From Actinomycetes bacterium (lineage in GTDB: Bacteria; Actinomycetota; Acidimicrobiia; Acidimicrobiales; Palsa-688), in the NCBI GenBank assembly GCA_021827285.1, contig JAKAWM010000047.1, positions 1 through 10,501 on the forward strand: DNA of 10,501 nt, in the 5' to 3' direction. Below are positions 6,290-10,501 of the stretch, piece by piece (the first letter of the stretch is position 1; each line of letters starts with the position of its first letter). The notes under the pieces were generated by a model. It saw only the letters and a program-made list of their open reading frames with translations. It did not search any database and had not been told where the DNA came from. The position numbers and the translations under genes were made by a program.

Positions 6290-7396
6290 TCAGTTCGAGA
6301 ACCTTGTCTTAGCTGTCGCCACTCGGACCGGGACATCTGGGATCGAGACCCGATCGGCCCGGCCCGGAGCTCGGCGGCTCGACTCGCGCGCCACCAACCA
6401 CGGCTCCAGTAGGTCGCGCGAAGGTTTCCTTTGGAGGCCGGAGAGCTCCGCCAAGAGCACTTCCACCAGCTTCTGGGCGACCGCTTCTATCGGCTGGCGG
6501 ACACTGCTCAAGCGGGGCCGCCAGAGCGAAGCGACGGGACTGTCGTCGAAACCAACGACGGAGATGTCCTCACCCGGGCGTAGACCTCGGTCCTCGATGG
6601 CCCTGATCGCCCCTAGGGCCATGGTGTCGCTCTGGCAAACAAACGCAGTGGGTTGGATGGGTAGAGCGAGGAGCTGGTCGGCCATGGCCCGACCGGATGC
6701 GATCCCGTCCTCCGCTCGCGCCACCAGCCCTTTGGTCGGCGCTCCGAGCGCCGCCATGGCGTCGTGCCACCCGCGATAGCGGTCGTCGCCCACGCCGTTG
6801 CCTTCGGGCAGGCCAAGGTAGGCGACCCTTGCGTGGCCGAGCGCTGACAAATGCTCGACGGCCTGGCGGGTACCACTCGCGCCGTCCACGTCCACCCAGG
6901 AATGGGCGGCCTGGTCTCTACCCCAGGGCCGGCCGAAAGCCACGAACCGAGCCCCTTCGGCCAGGAGCCAGTTGGGGCGGACATCTCCGTGGTGGGTGTT
7001 GGTGAGGACAAAGCCGTCGACGGCCCCTCTTCGGAGCAGGTCCTCGAAGACGCCTATCTCTTCGTCGTCGGTACCCACTGAGAAAGTGAGCACGTCGTAA
7101 CCCTTCGAGCGGGCGGCGTCGCACAGGGCGTGCAGGAGGCGGTCCAGCACTCCCCCGGTCCCTCCATAGTTGCTCGGCAACAGGCGGCAGCCGATTACCC
7201 GGGTCGAACGAGTCCGCAGTGCCCTTGCCGCGTGGCTCGGGCGGTAGCCAAGCTCATCTATCGTGCCCAGTACCTTCTGCAGCGTCTCGGGGCGGAGCAG
7301 GTGGGGGGCATTGGCGGCATTAGAAACGGTCTGCCGTGAAACACCGGCCCGCTTGGCCACCATTTCGATAGTGGGCCGCCTTTTCGCCGGCTTGAT
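6290..7396 (-). CDS. LacI-family transcriptional repressor of the sugar cluster (likely ATC start)
   Basis: A DNA-binding repressor whose C-terminal periplasmic-binding-like domain senses a sugar. From ATC 7396 it is 368 residues; from the first ATG (7363) it is 357. The helix-turn-helix reads PTIEMVAKRAGVSRQTVSNA, and the PTIE part lies upstream of the ATG. It is followed by the hinge segment GYRPSHAARALRTRSTRVIG, whose AARAL helix normally inserts at a central CpG of the operator. The sensor domain includes GAVDGFVLTNTHH, WVDVDGASGTRQAVEHL, LGHARVAYLG, FVCQSDTMALGAIRAI and ISVVGFDDSP. I chose ATC 7396 because the conserved N-terminus continues to it and GGAGG sits 7 nt before it, while ATG 7363 has no good ribosome-binding site and would cut the first helix. 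No ATG, GTG or TTG is in frame between 7363 and the stop at 7430-7432. It diverges from the hydrolase, with a palindromic operator between them. Confidence 0.93.
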   Translation of the reverse strand: MKPAKRRPTIEMVAKRAGVSRQTVSNAANAPHLLRPETLQKVLGTIDELGYRPSHAARALRTRSTRVIGCRLLPSNYGGTGGVLDRLLHALCDAARSKGYDVLTFSVGTDDEEIGVFEDLLRRGAVDGFVLTNTHHGDVRPNWLLAEGARFVAFGRPWGRDQAAHSWVDVDGASGTRQAVEHLSALGHARVAYLGLPEGNGVGDDRYRGWHDAMAALGAPTKGLVARAEDGIASGRAMADQLLALPIQPTAFVCQSDTMALGAIRAIEDRGLRPGEDISVVGFDDSPVASLWRPRLSSVRQPIEAVAQKLVEVLLAELSGLQRKPSRDLLEPWLVARESSRRAPGRADRVSIPDVPVRVATAKTRFSN

Positions 7397-7402
7397 GGCT
7401 GG

Positions 7403-7413
7403 ACCTCCTCCCC
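7403..7413 (-). promoter_or_regulatory. Strong Shine-Dalgarno sequence that points to the ATC start of the repressor
   Basis: The minus strand reads GGGGAGGAGGT, containing the perfect GGAGGT core. The GG end lies 7 nt from ATC 7396 (ideal spacing) but 40 nt from ATG 7363 (far too distant). No other gene on this strand could use it. Confidence 0.7.
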
Positions 7414-7416
7414 TGG

Positions 7417-7446
7417 TGACTTTGAACGTTCAAAGAATGCTACCTT
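7417..7446 (+). promoter_or_regulatory. Candidate promoter of the hydrolase gene, predicting a leaderless mRNA
   Basis: A -35-like GTGACT (7417-7422) is followed after 18 bp by TACCTT (7441-7446), which fits the actinobacterial TANNNT -10. Seven bases then precede ATG 7454, so transcription would start at or next to the ATG. The palindromic operator occupies the spacer, so bound repressor would block polymerase. The hexamers are imperfect, but the lack of any Shine-Dalgarno sequence supports a leaderless start. Confidence 0.45.
7420..7435. promoter_or_regulatory. Perfect 16 bp palindromic operator for the LacI-family repressor
   Basis: CTTTGAACGTTCAAAG is its own reverse complement over all 16 bases. 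It has the central CG typical of LacI/GalR-family operators. It sits between the divergent repressor and hydrolase genes and overlaps both candidate promoters, so one site could control both directions and give autoregulation. I saw no second full copy in the window. The palindrome is seen directly; its recognition by the adjacent repressor is inferred from position and family behaviour. Confidence 0.88.
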
Positions 7447-7465
7447 CGCCAATATGAACGATCAA
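7437..7465 (-). promoter_or_regulatory. Candidate promoter of the repressor-transporter operon
   Basis: On the minus strand TTGATC (7460-7465) and TAGCAT (7437-7442) are separated by exactly 17 bp, each matching four of six sigma-70 consensus bases. The predicted start near 7430 falls inside the operator palindrome, a standard repression geometry. The -35 lies within the first codons of the divergent hydrolase gene. The leader to ATC 7396 would be about 34 nt. Confidence 0.5.
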
Positions 7466-9628
7466 GTCACCTCTCATGCCGCCCCGCCCGTAGGCGGCCC
7501 GGGTGCTGACGGTTCAGGCCCGATTAGGCGGTACTTGAACGACCTCGTTTCAGCCGTGTACGCCCCGGCAATGTGCCTTTCCGGGCCCGACGGCCAGATC
7601 CGGCCGGGGGGGCCCCAAGGCCTGTACGTCCGCGACCTGCGGGTGCTCTCCGAAGTGGTAGTCAAGGTTGACGGTACCGAACCGGTGCCGCTCGGCCACG
7701 ACCTCCTGGGAGGGGCGCGTAACGGGTTCAGCGCCGCCCTGCTCAACCCAGCCACCAAGGGTGCTGACCCCCAGATCTTCTTGGCCCGTCACCGCGTGCT
7801 CAGTCCCAAGGGGATGCAAGAAAAGTTCGTGTTCACGTCGTACTCACCGGCGCCGTCACTTTCCTGCCGGGTGGAGCTCCGGTTGCAGTGCGACCTGGCG
7901 GGGATCGGGGTGGTCAACGCTGGGGTGGTCAACCCCGGTCTACCTGCTACGGAGCTACCCGCCAGCAAAGGCACCGCTGGGTTGGCCTGGCAGGCGGCGT
8001 CAGGGGACCGCGTCCTCGTTACGGGGTCCCCCGCTCCAGACCGGGTTGATCCCCCGGCCGGGATCATGAGCTGGGAGATCACCTTCAGACGGGACCAGCC
8101 GGTTGAGTTGTCGGTGACTGCCCGCCTCGAAACGGCGGACGCCCCCCTGTTTGGGACACCCTCGCTGCCCATACCCCTCGATGCACCCCTGGTCGTCGCC
8201 CGGGACCAGAGGCTTGCTCAGTTCCTCCAGCTGAGCCTGGCGGACCTCCGAGCGCTGGCCATGACGGTACCGGGCACCGCCGGGCAGACCTTCCTGGCCG
8301 CAGGAGTACCCTGGTACCTGACGCTGTTCGGGCGCGACTCCATATGGACGGCGCGCATGCTCCTGCCCCTAGGCACGGACCTCGGCCTGGGTACGCTGCG
8401 GGCACTGGCCAGCCGGCAAGGCCAGGCAACCAACTCCCGCACCGGCGAGGAGCCCGGCAAAATCCTTCATGAGGTTCGCCGCGAAAACCCGCCGGCTCCC
8501 TCCAGCGACGGCCTTCATTGGCTGCCACCCGTTTATTACGGGACAGTGGACGCCACAGCCCTATGGGTCTGCTTGCTCCACGAGACCTGGAAGTGGGGTG
8601 CCCCGGAGGACGACGTGGAGAAGCTGCTGCCCGCGCTGCAGGGCTGCCTGGGGTGGATAGAGCGTGCACTCGGCCGGGGTGGTGGGTTCGTCAGCTATGT
8701 GGACGAATCGGGTAAGGGGCTCTCCAACCAGGGTTGGAAGGACTCCTTCGACGGCGTGCAGTTCCGCGACGGGCACTATGCCAGAGCACCCCTCGCCCTT
8801 TGCGAGGTCCAAGGCTACACCCACCAAGCGGCCGTTGCCGGTGCCGAGCTGGCTTTGCATTTTGGCCTTAGCCGGGGCGAACAATGGCTGGAACTGGCAG
8901 CCGGCCTGGCGGCGAGGTTTCGCGACCGCTTCTGGGTCTCGGACCAAAATGGCGCCTTTCCCGCCCTGGCCCTGGAAGCCGACGGCACTCCGGTAGACGC
9001 CCCGAGCTCCAACATGGGGCACCTCCTCGGCACCGGCATCCTCGACCCAGCGGAGTGTGAGCTGGTGGCCAAGCGCTTGGGTAGCCCCGAGCTGGACTGC
9101 GGTTACGGTCTTCGCACTTTGAGCAGCCGTTGCCGCGGGTTCAACCCCCTCAGCTACCACGTCGGGTCGGTCTGGGCCCATGACACGGCCATAGCCATCA
9201 GCGGCCTGGCTCTTTCAGGGGGCCCCGCCGCCCAGGCGACCGCCGCTTCACTGGTCGACGGCTTGCTCGGAGCGGCCGAGGGCTTCGCCTACCGGCTGCC
9301 AGAACTGTACGGGGGCCACAAAAGGGACGCGCTGGCACGCGCTCCCCTGCCCTACCCTCCCGCCTGCCGGCCCCAGGCCTGGTCGGCGGCCTCTTCGGTG
9401 GCAGTCCTAGCCGCTCTTATGGGGTGGCACCCCGACATGCCCGCGGGGAAGCTGCGCATCTCGCCGTTGCCGAGCGCGGTCGGCCTGCACCGGGTCGAAG
9501 GCATCATGCTGAAGGGAGTGCCAGTGCGCGCCACCTTCGGCCCAGGTGGCCCCACCCTCGAGGGAGGTCCTACCGGGTTGACCGTAAGCCCGCCGGCGAC
9601 GGGCTCGCCTGGGCAGGGAGCGCTCTGA
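7454..9628 (+). CDS. Glycogen-debranching-type glycoside hydrolase (amylo-alpha-1,6-glucosidase-like, COG3408)
   Basis: A cytoplasmic glycosidase predicted to act on alpha-glucosidic oligosaccharides. It has 724 residues with no signal peptide. Residues about 22-240 match the beta-rich N-terminal domain of bacterial debranching-like enzymes (GLYVRDLRVLSEVVVKVDG at 56-74). Residues about 250-700 form the (alpha/alpha)6 catalytic domain: GVPWYLTLFGRDS at 284-296, EEPGKILHE at 332-340, YYGTVDAT at 361-368, NQGWKDSFDG at 425-434 (likely holding the acidic catalytic residue), ALCEVQGY at 448-455, NMGHLL at 520-525, YHVGSVWAHD at 568-577 and PACRPQAW at 636-643. All landmark motifs look intact. No Shine-Dalgarno sequence precedes ATG 7454, and a TANNNT -10 seven bases upstream suggests leaderless translation. 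It diverges from the repressor and shares its operator. Members of this broad family can act on other substrates (mannosyl- or glucosyl-glycerate-type hydrolases are structurally related), so the substrate is uncertain. Confidence 0.93.
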   Translation: MNDQVTSHAAPPVGGPGADGSGPIRRYLNDLVSAVYAPAMCLSGPDGQIRPGGPQGLYVRDLRVLSEVVVKVDGTEPVPLGHDLLGGARNGFSAALLNPATKGADPQIFLARHRVLSPKGMQEKFVFTSYSPAPSLSCRVELRLQCDLAGIGVVNAGVVNPGLPATELPASKGTAGLAWQAASGDRVLVTGSPAPDRVDPPAGIMSWEITFRRDQPVELSVTARLETADAPLFGTPSLPIPLDAPLVVARDQRLAQFLQLSLADLRALAMTVPGTAGQTFLAAGVPWYLTLFGRDSIWTARMLLPLGTDLGLGTLRALASRQGQATNSRTGEEPGKILHEVRRENPPAPSSDGLHWLPPVYYGTVDATALWVCLLHETWKWGAPEDDVEKLLPALQGCLGWIERALGRGGGFVSYVDESGKGLSNQGWKDSFDGVQFRDGHYARAPLALCEVQGYTHQAAVAGAELALHFGLSRGEQWLELAAGLAARFRDRFWVSDQNGAFPALALEADGTPVDAPSSNMGHLLGTGILDPAECELVAKRLGSPELDCGYGLRTLSSRCRGFNPLSYHVGSVWAHDTAIAISGLALSGGPAAQATAASLVDGLLGAAEGFAYRLPELYGGHKRDALARAPLPYPPACRPQAWSAASSVAVLAALMGWHPDMPAGKLRISPLPSAVGLHRVEGIMLKGVPVRATFGPGGPTLEGGPTGLTVSPPATGSPGQGAL
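7907..7933 (+). repeat. In-frame 15 bp tandem duplication inside the hydrolase gene
   Basis: The 12-mer GGGGTGGTCAAC occurs at 7907-7918 and again at 7922-7933, a 15 bp period. It encodes GVVNA then GVVNP in a loop of the N-terminal domain. This looks like a small local duplication that keeps the frame. Confidence 0.7.
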
Positions 9629-9644
9629 ACGCAAAAATGGGGCC

Positions 9645-10501
9645 ATGCTCAAGCCCTCAGGCCGGCGCGGCCTACCACTGGTCAATTCGCTGGCAGCCAT
9701 CGCTCTGGCAGCCACCGCCCTGACGGCCACCTCGCGGCCGGCCGGAGGCATGAGCGCCGCCCCCCCTCACACGCTGAGCGAGTGCGTCGCCGGGCCTATA
9801 GACGCGCTCGACTGGACAGCCTACGGCGGGGCACCCGCTCACAGCGGGTACGACCCTGGCCGTCCGCCCAGCGCCGGCGTGCTCTACGTGGAGTGGAAAA
9901 CACCGCACTTGGACGGTGCTCTCTACGCAGAACCAATCGTGGCGGGCGGCTGCCTTATCGTCGCCACCGAGAACGACAGCCTGTACGCCTTCGACGCCTT
10001 CTCTGGGGCGTTGCGCTGGCACGACCACCTGGCCAACCCCCTTAGCGCCAGCGCGCTGCCCTGCGGGGACATCTCTCCCTCAGGCATCACCGGCACGCCG
10101 GTGGCTGACCCGGCCCGAGGGGTGCTCTGGGTCGTGGCCCTAACCGAAGGCAAGGGCGGGCCCGAACACCTCCTGGTCGGAGTGGACATCAAGAACGGTC
10201 ACGTCTTTTCCACCCGGCGGGTGGGCCCACCCAGGTCTTCGCCGGCGGCGCTCCAGCAGCGGGGCGCGCTCAGCTTGGCCGACCACAATGTCTACATACC
10301 TTTTGGCGGCCTGTACGGCGACTGCGCCAACTATCACGGCACTATCGCTTCTGTCCCTGAGGCGCCCGCCCGCCGCCCCGGATTTTGGGTGGTGCCGACC
10401 GCCCGGGAGGCCGGCATATGGGCGCCGGGTGGCGCCGACGTCCTCCCCGATGGCGACCTGCTCGTGGCCACCGGTAACGGTGCCGCCGGCCCAGGCCAAC
10501 C
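9645..10501 (+). CDS. Secreted PQQ-like beta-propeller repeat protein, N-terminal part, cut by the right window edge
   Basis: Function unknown; such propellers usually bind ligands or proteins outside the membrane, and some bind the PQQ cofactor as dehydrogenases. In frame from ATG 9645 there are 285 residues with no stop before the edge. The N-terminus is a Sec signal peptide: MLKPSGRRG, a hydrophobic core at about 11-28 (PLVNSLAAIALAATALTA), then a likely cleavage region at 28-40. The mature part starts with DWTAYGGAPAHSGYD (56-70) and has a PQQ-type blade motif, ATENDSLYAFDAFSGALRWH, at 107-126. Next come ALPCGDISPSGITGTPV at 137-153, FGGLYGDCANYHG at 220-232 and TAREAGIWAPGG at 252-263. 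C140 and C227 may form a disulfide. I prefer 9645 to ATG 9750 because the latter would remove the signal peptide. The Shine-Dalgarno signal is weak. It starts 16 nt after the hydrolase stop, so co-transcription or coupling is likely. Confidence 0.9.
   Translation, partial: MLKPSGRRGLPLVNSLAAIALAATALTATSRPAGGMSAAPPHTLSECVAGPIDALDWTAYGGAPAHSGYDPGRPPSAGVLYVEWKTPHLDGALYAEPIVAGGCLIVATENDSLYAFDAFSGALRWHDHLANPLSASALPCGDISPSGITGTPVADPARGVLWVVALTEGKGGPEHLLVGVDIKNGHVFSTRRVGPPRSSPAALQQRGALSLADHNVYIPFGGLYGDCANYHGTIASVPEAPARRPGFWVVPTAREAGIWAPGGADVLPDGDLLVATGNGAAGPGQ

Noticed and set aside
6287..6301. Small hairpin TTCTC-AGTTC-GAGAA across the repressor stop codon
   Set aside because: Only 5 bp of stem with no U-tract; too weak to call a terminator or an attenuator between the repressor and binding-protein genes.
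8561..9181. A 206-codon minus-strand frame inside the hydrolase gene
   Set aside because: It overlaps the conserved catalytic domain and shows no family signature.
9750..9752. ATG as alternative start of the beta-propeller gene
   Set aside because: Starting here would remove an excellent signal peptide encoded from ATG 9645, and no ribosome-binding site favours it.
1..10501. Search by eye for CRISPR arrays, insertion sequences, tRNA or rRNA genes, toxin-antitoxin pairs and defence genes
   Set aside because: None seen. The window is almost fully occupied by eight ordinary metabolic, transport and housekeeping genes, with no gap above about 105 bp.

Overview
The window is GC-rich, gene-dense DNA. 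It contains six complete genes and two that run off the ends. High GC, a Sec-exported PQQ-type beta-propeller protein of a kind common in Actinomycetota, LacI/CUT1 sugar gene organisation and likely leaderless expression all suggest an actinobacterium. A deep-branching group such as Acidimicrobiia is possible, but no rRNA or marker gene is present to settle it. The aspartyl-tRNA synthetase resembles the alphaproteobacterial subtype.

Layout: (1) Bases 1-957, minus: the N-terminal 319 residues of aconitase A, cut by the left edge. (2) Bases 994-2874, plus: aspS, divergent from aconitase across 36 bp. (3) Bases 2900-7396, minus: a four-gene sugar-uptake cluster. In transcription order it holds a LacI-family repressor, a secreted solute-binding protein and two CUT1-type permeases. 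No ATPase gene is present. The last permease converges on aspS with a 25 bp gap and no evident terminator. (4) Bases 7454-9628, plus: a cytoplasmic glycogen-debranching-type glycoside hydrolase, divergent from the repressor. (5) Bases 9645-10501, plus: a secreted PQQ-like beta-propeller protein, cut by the right edge and probably co-transcribed with the hydrolase.

The control centre is the 57 bp between the repressor and the hydrolase (7397-7453). It holds a perfect 16 bp palindrome with a central CG, the form expected of a LacI-family operator. A minus-strand promoter candidate (TTGATC-17-TAGCAT) would start transcription inside the palindrome. A plus-strand candidate (GTGACT-18-TACCTT) has the palindrome in its spacer and would start at or next to the hydrolase ATG, giving a leaderless mRNA. 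The repressor reading frame appears to begin at a non-standard ATC codon with a strong Shine-Dalgarno sequence, 33 bp upstream of the first ATG.

Inferred biology: a sugar, plausibly an alpha-glucoside or maltooligosaccharide, is captured by the binding protein and imported through the two permeases using an ATPase encoded elsewhere. It is then hydrolysed in the cytoplasm by the debranching-type enzyme, and the repressor senses it and controls both arms. Aconitase and aspS are housekeeping neighbours. I see no mobile element, CRISPR array, tRNA or rRNA. I did not find a clearly new system. The most unusual points are the compact divergent control region, the ATC start, the binding protein without a lipobox, and paired hairpins between the binding-protein and permease genes.
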